Assembly (NCBI GenBank): GCA_038106445.1
Contig: JAYODU010000011.1
Location: forward strand, 1-64,000
From: Pseudemcibacter sp038106445
GTDB lineage: Bacteria > Pseudomonadota > Alphaproteobacteria > Sphingomonadales > Emcibacteraceae
DNA length: 64,000 nucleotides
Direction: 5' to 3'
In this document: positions 18,032-26,977 of the stretch, piece by piece
Layout: each line of letters starts with the position of its first letter
How positions within the stretch are numbered: position 1 is the stretch's first letter
Notes under the pieces: generated by a model
Seen by the model: the letters and a program-made list of their open reading frames with translations, nothing else
What the model was told of the DNA's origin: nothing
The model's database searches: none
Position numbers and translations under genes: made by a program

Positions 18032-19231
18032 ATGAAAAAAGAAAAACGTGATAAGCTTCGCTTTGACAGTAAAGCTGTCTATATTCCGCCGGATGAAGCG
18101 ACAAAGGCCGTAAATCCGCCTATCGTTATGGCGTCCAGTTTTCAGTATGACAGTGAAATTTTTCAAAGAATAGTTGATGGCGAACGTAAGGATGTCAATA
18201 TTTATGGTCGCTGCGGAAATCCAACGGAATATCAGTTCGAAGAACAAATGATGGCGATTGAAGGGGCGGATGCCTGCCTTGCCACGGCATCCGGCATGGC
18301 GGCGATTTCAGTTACGCTTCTTGGGCTTTTAAAAAGTGGTGATCACATTGTCTGTGACTGGACGACCTATAGTTCTACCCATGAGATGCTTGACCACCGT
18401 CTTACCGATTATAAGATTGATACCACCTTTGTTGATACGTCTGATATTCAGGCAATTGAAGCCGCCATCAGGCCCAATACAAAAGTGATTTATTTTGAAA
18501 CCATTGCAAACCCTTCAATGAAGGTTGCGCCAATAGACCCTATTGTCAAACTAGCACGGGATAGGAATATTATCGTTATATGTGATAACACATTTGCGTC
18601 ACCCTACGTTATGCGCCCGCTTGATCATGGTGTTGATATTGTGGTGGAAAGTGCTACGAAATTTATTGGCGGCCATAGTGATGTGATCGGTGGCGCAATC
18701 AGTATGAAATCGGATCGGCTGCCAAAAGATTTTCTTGAACAGATCCGCTGGAACACGATGGTAAAACTTGGCGCGCCACTTGCCCCGTTTAACGCTTGGA
18801 TGCTTATTCGCGGTATTCAGACATTAAGTGTGCGTCTTGAGCGGCAATGTAAAAACGCCGCCGGGCTTGCAAATTATTTTTCCGGTCATGATAAAGTACA
18901 AGGCGTCTGGTATCCGGGACTTGAAAGTCATCCGCAACATGAAATTGTTAAAAAACAAATGCCAAAATTTGGTGCAATGCTGACATTTGAAGTCAAGGAT
19001 GGCGATGCTGCGTTAAAAGTTCTGGATAATCTGGAATTAAGCTGTTTTTCAGCAAGTCTTGGTGGAACAAGAACTACAACGCAAATTCCGGCATTAATGG
19101 CGTTTCTTGATATTCCAAAAGAAGAACGGCTTGAAATGGGTATTCGTGATGGCATGATCCGCGTATCTGCCGGGCTCGAGGATGTAGACGACTTAATCGA
19201 AGATTTTGATGCTGCGCTGGCTAAAATTTAG
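18032..19231 (+). CDS. Cys/Met-metabolism PLP enzyme (cystathionine/methionine gamma-lyase or sulfhydrylase type)
   Basis: Gamma-family PLP enzyme: ATASGMAAISVTLLGLLKSGDH (~80-101), VIYFETIANPSMKVAPI, ICDNTFASPYVMRPL, and the PLP lysine in VESATKFIGGHSDVIGG. ATG 18032 follows GAAGGGAG at good spacing; the frame is open 18 codons further upstream without a ribosome site. 399 residues. It is followed 6 bp later by an amino-acid permease, suggesting uptake and breakdown of methionine or cystathionine rather than synthesis, since a clear MetZ is encoded at 27988. Exact specificity (gamma-lyase, gamma-synthase or sulfhydrylase) is not settled. Confidence 0.88.
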   Translation: MKKEKRDKLRFDSKAVYIPPDEATKAVNPPIVMASSFQYDSEIFQRIVDGERKDVNIYGRCGNPTEYQFEEQMMAIEGADACLATASGMAAISVTLLGLLKSGDHIVCDWTTYSSTHEMLDHRLTDYKIDTTFVDTSDIQAIEAAIRPNTKVIYFETIANPSMKVAPIDPIVKLARDRNIIVICDNTFASPYVMRPLDHGVDIVVESATKFIGGHSDVIGGAISMKSDRLPKDFLEQIRWNTMVKLGAPLAPFNAWMLIRGIQTLSVRLERQCKNAAGLANYFSGHDKVQGVWYPGLESHPQHEIVKKQMPKFGAMLTFEVKDGDAALKVLDNLELSCFSASLGGTRTTTQIPALMAFLDIPKEERLEMGIRDGMIRVSAGLEDVDDLIEDFDAALAKI

Positions 19232-19237
19232 GGGAAG

Positions 19238-20560
19238 ATGTTGACAAAACTTAAAAAAACACTGGGTTTCTGGGATGTATTTGCCATCGCGCTTGGGCAG
19301 GTAATTGGCTCCGGCGTTTTGGTGCTTATCGGTATCGGCATAGGGTTTACCGCTTATGCTGTTCCGTTTGCCATCGTACTTTCGGCGATTTTTTCCATCA
19401 TCAAACAATTACCTGTTGTTTTTATGGGATCCGCCATGCCGGCTACCGGCGGGCTTTATGTTTACTGTAAACGTGTCCTTGGTCCAAAGGTTGGTTTTTT
19501 CTTCCTGGCACTTTTGCTGGTGACCCACATACTTATAGCCTTGTTTGCACTTGGATTTGCTCAATATACCATAGCACTTTTACCAGACTTAAATGCCAAA
19601 TATGTTGCTCTTGGCATTTTGATTACTTTTTACATCGTTAATCTTTTAGGTATCCGTCAGGCGGCGGCACTTCAGAAGGTGATGATCGTCTTCCTGCTTT
19701 GTGGTCTTTCCTCGCTTATATTCTTTGGCATTCTCGAAGTTGATTACAGCAATTTTACAAGCCAGGAAAAACTGTTCCCTGATGGCTGGTACGGTTTTGG
19801 GATGGCTTGTGTGCTTATGTCTTTTGCCACGGGGGGTGCCTATTATGTATCCGAACTTGGCGGTGAAATGAAAAACCCACATCATGATCTACCGCGTGCA
19901 ATTGTATATAGCACACTTCTTGCTGCTTTCTTCATTGCAACGGTGTCAATTGTTGCTGTGGGTATTTTGCCCATTGAACAAACGGCCGGTAAAACATTGG
20001 CAGAAGTTGCAAGGGAAATATTGCCCCCGTCGCTTTATACGGCTTTTATTGTTGGTGCTGCTTTATTTGCTTTTGCGACCAGCATAAATTCAACATTTTC
20101 GTGGGCAACTAAATCGGTGATCATCGCTTGCGAGGATGGTTGGCTTCCCAAAGGACTTGCCAAGGTAAACAAACGATTTAATACACCACATATACTACTG
20201 ACGATTTTATTAATGGTAGGATCAGCACCGATTATTGCCGGTAAAGATATGCCCTATATTATTATGTTGGGCAGTGGACTTGTCTTTATTTATGATGTGG
20301 TGCCGTTACTTGCGGCCTATTATCTGGCTAAAAAATTGCCTGATGTTTTTGCCAATGCAAAGATCAGAATGTCGGAAAAGACCTTAAAAACGATAAGCGT
20401 TATCGGAATAATAATATTACTTGTTCAAGCCAATCTGGCATTTTCGGATATCGACAATATTGGAAGGTTGATGATCGTCGTTTATATTATTATGGTGATT
20501 GCCTATATTCATTTCAGATCCAAACATCAAAACAGAATGATCAATGAAAATGCAGGCTAA
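19238..20560 (+). CDS. APC family amino-acid permease
   Basis: About 12 hydrophobic helices with the APC signature FAIALGQVIGSGVLVLIGIGIG in helix 1 and MSFATGGAYYVSELGGEMKNPHHDLPRAI in the middle. 440 residues. Starts 6 bp after the PLP sulfur enzyme and so is cotranscribed; the substrate is probably the amino acid that enzyme uses. Converges with and overlaps by 4 bp the kinase gene on the other strand. Confidence 0.88.
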   Translation: MLTKLKKTLGFWDVFAIALGQVIGSGVLVLIGIGIGFTAYAVPFAIVLSAIFSIIKQLPVVFMGSAMPATGGLYVYCKRVLGPKVGFFFLALLLVTHILIALFALGFAQYTIALLPDLNAKYVALGILITFYIVNLLGIRQAAALQKVMIVFLLCGLSSLIFFGILEVDYSNFTSQEKLFPDGWYGFGMACVLMSFATGGAYYVSELGGEMKNPHHDLPRAIVYSTLLAAFFIATVSIVAVGILPIEQTAGKTLAEVAREILPPSLYTAFIVGAALFAFATSINSTFSWATKSVIIACEDGWLPKGLAKVNKRFNTPHILLTILLMVGSAPIIAGKDMPYIIMLGSGLVFIYDVVPLLAAYYLAKKLPDVFANAKIRMSEKTLKTISVIGIIILLVQANLAFSDIDNIGRLMIVVYIIMVIAYIHFRSKHQNRMINENAG

Positions 20561-21177
20561 TGGATAAATTTCAATTTGTTATCGGCATCTTTTAAAAATG
20601 TTTCAATGTCCTCATTATTTTTTAAAACATAATCGGATGTTGTTCTAAGCGGTTCGACAAATTTGTAATATGATGGTCTGACCTGACTTGCGAACTGTTC
20701 AAGTACACTTTCCCGTGTTCTGCCGCGTTCAGCAACATCGCGGGTTATACGCCTCTCCAGTGCTTTTTCAATATCCACATCGACGAAAATATTATAATCA
20801 CTTATGTCCCCGATAATGGCACCGGCGAATAACCCATCAATAATGATTGTATTTGCAGCTGACACCTTTTCTTCACCCACCCTTTCACTAATGGTGAAAT
20901 CATATATCGGGACAATAGTTTCACCATCAGTTTTAAGCATTTCAAGATGTTTTGTTAAAAGGTCAGTTTCAATGGAAGCCGGATCATCGAAATTGAAATA
21001 GCCGTTTTTTTCAAGCTGCTCTGCCTTACTCAGATAATACCTATCAAGGCTTAGAAGCAATGATCCCTGAATTTTATTATTCAGATAATGTGTAAGTGTT
21101 GATTTGCCTGAACCACTGGCACCGGAAACGGATATTATTTTTATTTTATTTAAGGGCATGGGCTTATGGTAACCCAT
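20557..21177 (-). CDS. uridine-kinase-like P-loop kinase
   Basis: Walker A SVSGASGSGKSTLTH (residues ~17-30), SLDRYYL and FDDPASIETDLL substrate-binding segments, and DGLFAGA as Walker B resemble uridine kinase/phosphoribulokinase-like enzymes. 206 residues, close to Udk (213). Its ATG overlaps the stop of the DUF1272 gene (TAATG), so the two are translationally coupled. The substrate is a nucleoside or similar small molecule; Udk itself is probable but not proven. Confidence 0.75.
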   Translation of the reverse strand: MGYHKPMPLNKIKIISVSGASGSGKSTLTHYLNNKIQGSLLLSLDRYYLSKAEQLEKNGYFNFDDPASIETDLLTKHLEMLKTDGETIVPIYDFTISERVGEEKVSAANTIIIDGLFAGAIIGDISDYNIFVDVDIEKALERRITRDVAERGRTRESVLEQFASQVRPSYYKFVEPLRTTSDYVLKNNEDIETFLKDADNKLKFIH

Positions 21178-21485
21178 TATCGGTTTTTTGGTAATATGTG
21201 TTTTGCGGAATTTGCAAAATCTTTAATTTGATCTTCTGTATATTTTACGTGGACGCGGGTTTGGGATGCCGGATGATGAGAAAGTGATACACCGTCCCTT
21301 CGGGCAGTTGATGGCCTGATGGGCCGTGCTGAAAATCCGCCTCCGCAATTGGGGCAGACATTTTCAAGTACATTATCCACACAGGCACGACAGAAAGTAC
21401 ATTCATATGTACAGATACAGGCATCTTCAGCTTCGGGGGGCAGATCTTTGTCACAAAGTTCGCAGTTGGGCCTAAGTTCAAGCAT
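21177..21485 (-). CDS. DUF1272 zinc-ribbon-like protein
   Basis: Begins MLELRPNCELCDKDLP, the standard start of DUF1272, followed by CTYECTFCRACVDNVLENVCPNCGG. Eight or more Cys in CxxC pairs suggest a RING/zinc-ribbon-like metal site of unknown function. The start at 21485 is chosen because family members start at this Met; the frame is open 32 codons further. 102 residues with a ~40-residue C-terminal tail rich in charged residues. Coupled to the downstream kinase gene. Confidence 0.85.
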   Translation of the reverse strand: MLELRPNCELCDKDLPPEAEDACICTYECTFCRACVDNVLENVCPNCGGGFSARPIRPSTARRDGVSLSHHPASQTRVHVKYTEDQIKDFANSAKHILPKNR

Positions 21486-21604
21486 TACGTCAACTCCATA
21501 GAACCTGACTTTATGAACCAATAAGGACATTGTCAACACGACTTGAACTACAAACTGATCTGTGGTTTTCTTGTTTTTCAATAATGAAAATGAGGGAATG
21601 ACGC

Positions 21605-22849
21605 GTGTATAATCTTTTAAAAATCTTGCTGTTATCTATTTTGACACTGAAGTCATTAAATGCAATGGCACAGGAAAGAAACATACAGACTATATTAACC
21701 GAAGAAAAAACACATACAGCACTCACTGAAATTGAAGCCAAAAGAATGGATGCCGCCAATCTGCTTATCAAATTAGGTGGTATCGTATCACCATCTGGTG
21801 CTGAACATGACCGTGCCGAAGCTGTCGCAGCTGAAATGCGCAAAATTGGTCTTGTTGACGTACATGTGAATGAAGCACCAAATGTAATCGGTAAAATTAA
21901 GGGGCGTACAGGAAAAGCTGTTATATTTGTGTCAACACTGGATGATTTGACGACGGTTGCCGAACACCAAAAAGCAGCAGGGCGGCTTCCTTATATTGAA
22001 AATGACCGTGTCATTGGCCCGGGAACAAATACATCATTAACTACGGTGGCCCTTTTAACGGCGGCAAAGACGCTTGTTGAAAACGGATATGTTCCTGAAC
22101 ACGATATTATATTTACGGGCGTGGCACAGGAAGAAACCGGCCTTCGGGGGATGAAGCATTTATATGAAGAATATAAAGAGAGTGCCGTTGCATTTGTCGA
22201 TGTACTTGGTGATGGGCGCAGTATCAGTTACGGTGCACTGGGCATTCATTGGTGGAAGATACATGCTTTTGGCCCCGCCGGGCATACGTTACTAGGTGGA
22301 CTTCCAAACATTAATCAGGCAATTGGCAGGGCCGTTGATCGCATTTTGCAGATACCGGAACCACAAATTTATGAAGACAGACGTACCAGACTTAATGTCG
22401 CTGTGCTGAGCAGCGGTAGTATTTTTAATCATAAACCGGAAACGGGGTGGTTTTCGCTGGATGTCAGGTCACTGGATATTGAGCATATCGAAACGATGGA
22501 ACAAAAAGTAAGAGACATTCTTGATCGCGTGACTGAAGAGCTTGGTATCACATTTGAAATGGAGGCCATCTCAAACACGCCGCCCGGTCAAATTGAAGGA
22601 GCGCTGGATAGTAGTTTGGTTAAGACTGCGCAGGAAGCATCAAGATTTCTTGGCTATGAACCGACCCTTTCTGATGCCGGGTCAGCGAATTTAAATGTAT
22701 CGATCGCAGGAGGAACCCTGTCAATTGGTCTAGGTGGCTCGCGGGGTGGTCAGCGTGGATTTTCGGATGAATGGGCTGATATTGGTGTTATGCAACGCAC
22801 GGCACAGCATGTATTTTTAACGGCTATTGCTGTTGCTAATGCGGAATAA
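21605..22849 (+). CDS. secreted M20-family metallopeptidase homologue with degenerate metal site
   Basis: GTG start at 21605 after GAGGGA. Residues 1-22 are a signal peptide. The body follows the M20 plan (catalytic domain, dimerisation lid, catalytic domain), with the Glu pair in AQEETGLRG (Glu176-177) and His227 in GPAGHTLLGG. Several zinc ligands are replaced: the HxD motif reads Thr111-Leu-Asp113, the bridging Asp position reads Asn142 in GPGTNTSL, and the C-terminal His motif reads RGFSDEW. 414 residues. It may be a non-catalytic or altered-activity exported protein. Role unknown. Confidence 0.75.
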   Translation: MYNLLKILLLSILTLKSLNAMAQERNIQTILTEEKTHTALTEIEAKRMDAANLLIKLGGIVSPSGAEHDRAEAVAAEMRKIGLVDVHVNEAPNVIGKIKGRTGKAVIFVSTLDDLTTVAEHQKAAGRLPYIENDRVIGPGTNTSLTTVALLTAAKTLVENGYVPEHDIIFTGVAQEETGLRGMKHLYEEYKESAVAFVDVLGDGRSISYGALGIHWWKIHAFGPAGHTLLGGLPNINQAIGRAVDRILQIPEPQIYEDRRTRLNVAVLSSGSIFNHKPETGWFSLDVRSLDIEHIETMEQKVRDILDRVTEELGITFEMEAISNTPPGQIEGALDSSLVKTAQEASRFLGYEPTLSDAGSANLNVSIAGGTLSIGLGGSRGGQRGFSDEWADIGVMQRTAQHVFLTAIAVANAE

Positions 22850-22938
22850 GATTGGTTCTACTAGAAAGTCATTTTTCTTAAAATCGGTTTCAGCAATTGA
22901 GTGCAATTTATTAATCAATAAGAAGTGAGAAGATTGAC

Positions 22939-22964
22939 AGAGAAGACTTATAGAGAAGACTTAT
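22939..22964. repeat. 13-bp perfect tandem duplication
   Basis: AGAGAAGACTTAT occurs twice head to tail at 22939-22951 and 22952-22964. The pair follows a perfect TTGACA (22934-22939) and runs into TATATT (22962-22967), giving a 22-bp spacer if these are promoter elements of the lipoprotein gene. Loss or gain of one unit would shift the spacer by 13. Confidence 0.8.
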
Positions 22965-23009
22965 ATTGTTAGCGTTTTGCTTTAAAAAAACATATTGGGG
23001 GAAGATTCA

Positions 23010-23825
23010 GTGAAAAATATAATCCAATTTATTATAACTGTACTTATTTTATCTTCATGCGCTATGCCACCTGGTCCGTATAGTGCAAGTACACCGCTAG
23101 TTGTGTCTGACAATAACGTTGACCCCGATACTGTTACTGTTGGCAATAATGATCCATTTTTCCGACATAAACTTCAATATTTTGAAGAAGTTGTATTGGA
23201 AGGCGAGGTAGAAATTGATTCCAATGATGTTGTTGCCGATAAAACAAGGTTTTTTGCAACTGATATGGATCCAAACGTTTCTTTCATAGGAGGACAGGTT
23301 ACTAGTAATACCAAACTTGTATATTGTGGATTGGTATAAAGGCAATCCGGGTTTGAACGATTTATAGGTGGAGCCAGAACCAGGGATAGGTTGATATGCT
23401 TCAGGGATCTAGATAACAGCGGTGATTTCGATATAATGTATGGTGCTGTTGGTGCAATGAAAGACCTTATAACAGTTTATGTTATACAGCGAGAAGGTAC
23501 TGAGTTGCCCAACGAGATACCTTATAGAAAAATATCTCAAGAAGAAAAGAAACATATTGGATACATATGGTTTCAGGTAAGATCACCGCTAATGGGCAAT
23601 AAGATGATCGATACTTATGTAGGTGGGGAAGATGATAAAGAAATAGTGTCAAGTCGCCTACTTCCAAAAATTGTTTCTGAGGGCACTAACACTATAACAA
23701 TGAGTGGTTCTATATTTGAGTTGGTTTCAAGTGAAAACGGAGAACACAAATTCAGACTAGTCAAACCTATTAATTTAGGTGAAAAAATGGGACTAATGAA
23801 AACAGTAACTACAACTTATCGATAG
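23010..23825 (+). pseudogene. lipoprotein gene interrupted by one in-frame TAA
   Basis: GTG 23010 follows GGGGGAAG and encodes MKNIIQFIITVLILSSC, a lipoprotein signal with lipobox LSSC. The frame runs to TAA at 23337-23339 and then continues open in the same frame (RQSGFERFIGGARTRDRLIC...) to 23825. The continuation contains CFRDLDNSGDFD, a style common in these lipoproteins, and stays open for 161 codons. So one 271-codon gene has been split by a single nonsense codon, for example from CAA or AAA. Restart at the TTG at 23391 would yield only the C-terminal part without export signal. The protein family is not recognised. A terminator-like hairpin follows. Confidence 0.75.
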
Positions 23826-23847
23826 TTAAAAATAGAATGATATAAAC

Positions 23848-23880
23848 TCGCTGGTGACCGAAAAAATCGGCCACCAGCGA
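23848..23880. terminator. bidirectional hairpin between convergent genes
   Basis: A 14-bp stem with one A/C mismatch (23848-23861 with 23867-23880) and a 5-A loop, TCGCTGGTG pairing with CACCAGCGA. It lies between the broken lipoprotein gene and nhaD, which converge, so it can end transcription from both sides. T-runs are short. Confidence 0.7.
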
Positions 23881-23886
23881 TTAAAT

Positions 23887-25248
23887 CTAGGGCATAACGC
23901 CTTCAAAACGGCCGTTAATTAACATATGAACCCATATACTTGCCGCATATCCAAGTGCAATAACCGGTGTCCATTTCAGGTGGCCGAAGAAAGTATATTT
24001 TCCTTGTGATTGACCCATTAATGCAATACCAGCGGCGGAACCGATGGAAAGCATACTTCCACCTACACCTGCAGTAAGGGTTACCAGAAGCCATTGCATT
24101 GTATCCATAGTCAGGTTCATTTGCAAAACGGCAACCATTACCGGGATGTTATCAACGATTGCTGACAGGAAACCAACCATGATATTCGCAAATGTTGGGC
24201 CCATTTCCACATACATGAAGTTCGATGCAAGTGCCAGATAGCCAATAAAACCAAGGCCGCCGACACACATAATCACGCCGAAGAAGAACAATAAAGTATC
24301 CCATTCCGAGCGTGCGATTTCACGGAAACTGTCAAATTGGCGCGTATCTCCGATTTCCCCAACACCCAGTTTTTCGCCGGGCATTTCAGCCTTGTATGCT
24401 TCGTGCGTAATACGTAAATAATGACCGAAAGCTTTTAAGTAAGCCAAACCAACCATCATTCCCAGAAACGGTGGAATGTGAAGAAAGCTGTGGAAAGACA
24501 CGGCGGTCACGATTGTAAGACCAAATAGGGCAATAATCCTTTTTGCTCCACGGCGCATGAGAACCTGTTCTTCCATATCTACGGCCGGGACTTCTTTACT
24601 TACAGCGAAAGACATAATCACTGCAGGTATAATATAATTTACCACTGAAGGGACAAACAGGTTAAAGAAAGTCCAGAAATCTAAAATGCCCGTTTGCCAG
24701 ACCATAAGTGTTGTAATATCCCCAAATGGGCTAAAGGCACCGCCAGCGTTGGCGGCGATTACGATATTAACGAAACCGATAGCGATAAATTTGTTATTAT
24801 CCCGCCCAACAGCCATAATGACTGCACACATAACAAGTGCTGTTGTCAGGTTATCAATAATTGGTGACAGAAAGAAACTCATAAGACCGGTCACCCAGAA
24901 CAGTTGACGATAGCTGAATTGATGACGAACCAGCCATACGCGAAGAGAATCAAAAACACCACGTTCATTCATTGAGTTCACGTATGTCATAGCCGCAAGC
25001 AGGAACAGGAACAATTCACCAAACTCAATCAAAAGATGTTTGATTGCTTCTTCTGTGGCATGATTAGAGTCATTGGTATATTGAATTGCGACAATAAGCC
25101 ATATCAGGCCGGCTCCGAAAATGACGGGGATTGATTTTTTCAAGTGTAAATATTCTTCGGCAATTACCAACGAATATGATAGAACAAAGATAATAATGGC
25201 CGCTATGCCCACCCAATGTCCTGTTAAATCCAAGATCGTTACATCCAT
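23887..25248 (-). CDS. nhaD: NhaD-family Na+/H+ antiporter
   Basis: Exports sodium in exchange for protons across the inner membrane. About 12 hydrophobic helices over 453 residues with ion-transporter superfamily features, including SPIIDNLTTALVMCAVIMAVGRDN (~130-153), IVIAANAGGAFSPFGDITTLMVWQ (~158-181) and FLSAIVDNIPVMVAVL (~360-375). These match NhaD of Vibrio and marine alphaproteobacteria. Monocistronic. Consistent with a marine or saline habitat. Confidence 0.9.
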   Translation of the reverse strand: MDVTILDLTGHWVGIAAIIIFVLSYSLVIAEEYLHLKKSIPVIFGAGLIWLIVAIQYTNDSNHATEEAIKHLLIEFGELFLFLLAAMTYVNSMNERGVFDSLRVWLVRHQFSYRQLFWVTGLMSFFLSPIIDNLTTALVMCAVIMAVGRDNNKFIAIGFVNIVIAANAGGAFSPFGDITTLMVWQTGILDFWTFFNLFVPSVVNYIIPAVIMSFAVSKEVPAVDMEEQVLMRRGAKRIIALFGLTIVTAVSFHSFLHIPPFLGMMVGLAYLKAFGHYLRITHEAYKAEMPGEKLGVGEIGDTRQFDSFREIARSEWDTLLFFFGVIMCVGGLGFIGYLALASNFMYVEMGPTFANIMVGFLSAIVDNIPVMVAVLQMNLTMDTMQWLLVTLTAGVGGSMLSIGSAAGIALMGQSQGKYTFFGHLKWTPVIALGYAASIWVHMLINGRFEGVMP

Positions 25249-25372
25249 AATGTTATTCCTTTCAAACGATCAAACCAGCTAACATTAGTTAGCCAATATA
25301 ATGTGCATGAACAATATCATGCGATAAAAATTTTAAATATAATAGAAAGCGAACCTATTGGATCGCAAAAGC

Positions 25373-25654
25373 TTATGCGATGGGCGGTTCGTAGGGCAGG
25401 TCGAAACGTTCAGGCGGAACAGCATAAAGATCGATCAAAAGATGACCCGACAGAAATTTTTCTCTTTTGAAATAATGTAAGGCAATTGAAAACTTTTCTT
25501 TTCCTTCCGGTTTTTCGAAAGTTTCAGATACTTTATCTGCCGTATTATTTTCCACGGAAATCAGGGGCGTTTGGTCAACAGCATAATTTGCTGCTGCCAT
25601 ATTGTTTGCCAGCATGGGAATAATTGCCAATATAAAAATAAATTTACGTATCAA
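25373..25654 (-). CDS. small exported hypothetical protein
   Basis: 93 residues with a clear signal peptide (MIRKFIFILAIIPMLANNMAAA) and a mature part of about 70 residues ending in a proline-rich PPERFDLPYEPPIA. No recognised domain. It lies 124 bp upstream of nhaD on the same strand, in its own unit. The length and signal peptide favour a real periplasmic protein. Confidence 0.55.
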   Translation of the reverse strand: MIRKFIFILAIIPMLANNMAAANYAVDQTPLISVENNTADKVSETFEKPEGKEKFSIALHYFKREKFLSGHLLIDLYAVPPERFDLPYEPPIA

Positions 25655-25679
25655 AAGCTTTAATTTCCTTATAAATTAA

Positions 25680-25716
25680 AAACCGCTACGTAAATTTTAT
25701 TCTGCGTTAGCGGTTT
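25680..25716. repeat. inverted repeat in divergent intergenic region
   Basis: AAACCGCTA (25680-25688) pairs with TAGCGGTTT (25708-25716), extended by CG/CG after one bulged T. It lies between the divergent exported-protein gene and the truncated GT87 gene, where a terminator is not expected. It may be an operator, or the terminator of a gene since lost. Confidence 0.6.
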
Positions 25717-25798
25717 ACGGGATATACATAATAATTATTGGAAATTTTTCAAGAATTATATGGAAGGATTTTGGCAAATAATTTGCTAATGCATTCTA

Positions 25799-26911
25799 GT
25801 GATCTGGCTTGCGGGACAAGTGTGGCTAGATGGCATAAGCCCCTATAGTGATCAATTCATTGAAGTCGGATATCAGATATTTGATAAATTTAATGGGCAA
25901 CCATTTTATTATCCTCCGCATTTCTTATTTCTATCATCATTTTATGCTCTGTTTGAATTTGAAATGGGCATGGAGTTGTGGCGATGGACGAATATTACAC
26001 TGTTTATTGCGTCCAGTTTGCTGCTTAAATCCGCTGTGACTGCAGCAGGTATAAAATTGTCATGGCGACATATTCTGTTTTATACAGGCTTAATCGGTTT
26101 TATGCAGTCAGTGATCCTGACATTCCATCTTGGTCAGACATCAGTGTTAATTTATTTTGGCATTTGTCTGGTTATTTTGGGGGCACTTAAAAAAAGTAAT
26201 CCTGCGCTGATTATTGGGTTTTGTATTGTGCTTTTAAAACCGCAAATTGGTGTTGCACTTATGGCTGCATTTCTGGCTCTGAATGAGTATCACAAATCGG
26301 TTTTGATTGCGTCTTTGTTGATTATTTTTTTATCTTTGCCAGGAATGATAATGCTAGGTTTTTTTGAAACCGTTGATGCATTTTTAGTTAACGTTTCCAA
26401 TCACGGGGATTTCTATTCCAACCTGCCAAAAATGACGACGGGTGTTCGAAATATTGTTTATCTGATTTTCGGGTATGAATTATCAAGCGCGATAGTCGCA
26501 CTTACCACCGTTATATTGGTATTTGGATCAGTATATTATTTGAAATTGAAATTTTTGAGTAACGGTGGCAAAGGTGCAACTGATTTCATGGTTATGGTTT
26601 TGATGCTAACAATCTCATGTATATTAGTGTTTTCACCATTACACGCATATGATTTTATATTTTTTGCACCGATATTGATATTGTCATGGCGTTTTGGCAA
26701 TCCTTTCCAGACATATATTTTGGCGCTGTTTTTTATTGTCATAAGATATGATAATATAACCAGAGAAACTGGCATCCTAAAAACGCAAGGTGAAGTATTA
26801 ATCGGAAATGAACTGCTTTCATTAACAGCAATCGCGATGCTGCTCATTATTGTGCTGAAGATAAAAAAAATAATTACTACTCAGGAAAAAACGCACGTTA
26901 ATCCATCATAA
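25799..26911 (+). CDS. GT87-like (DUF2029) membrane mannosyltransferase, N-terminally truncated
   Basis: Multi-helix membrane protein whose visible N terminus reads MIWLAGQVWLDGISPYSDQF...YYPPHF, matching the first extracytoplasmic loop of GT87 enzymes (…AG…L.G.nPY…YPP). The usual preceding helix and the Asp-containing segment before it are missing. The GTG start has no ribosome binding site, and an in-frame TAA lies at 25787, four codons upstream. The remaining ~370 residues keep 9-10 helices. GT87 proteins transfer sugars from polyprenyl-phosphate donors. Probably a decayed gene; the related GT2-GtrA gene at 34 kb is also broken. Confidence 0.65.
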   Translation: MIWLAGQVWLDGISPYSDQFIEVGYQIFDKFNGQPFYYPPHFLFLSSFYALFEFEMGMELWRWTNITLFIASSLLLKSAVTAAGIKLSWRHILFYTGLIGFMQSVILTFHLGQTSVLIYFGICLVILGALKKSNPALIIGFCIVLLKPQIGVALMAAFLALNEYHKSVLIASLLIIFLSLPGMIMLGFFETVDAFLVNVSNHGDFYSNLPKMTTGVRNIVYLIFGYELSSAIVALTTVILVFGSVYYLKLKFLSNGGKGATDFMVMVLMLTISCILVFSPLHAYDFIFFAPILILSWRFGNPFQTYILALFFIVIRYDNITRETGILKTQGEVLIGNELLSLTAIAMLLIIVLKIKKIITTQEKTHVNPS

Positions 26912-26977
26912 AATTTATCACAAATATGTGACGATTTATTATGTGACGCGTGCATTATTTACCTGTATGTTCTTTGC

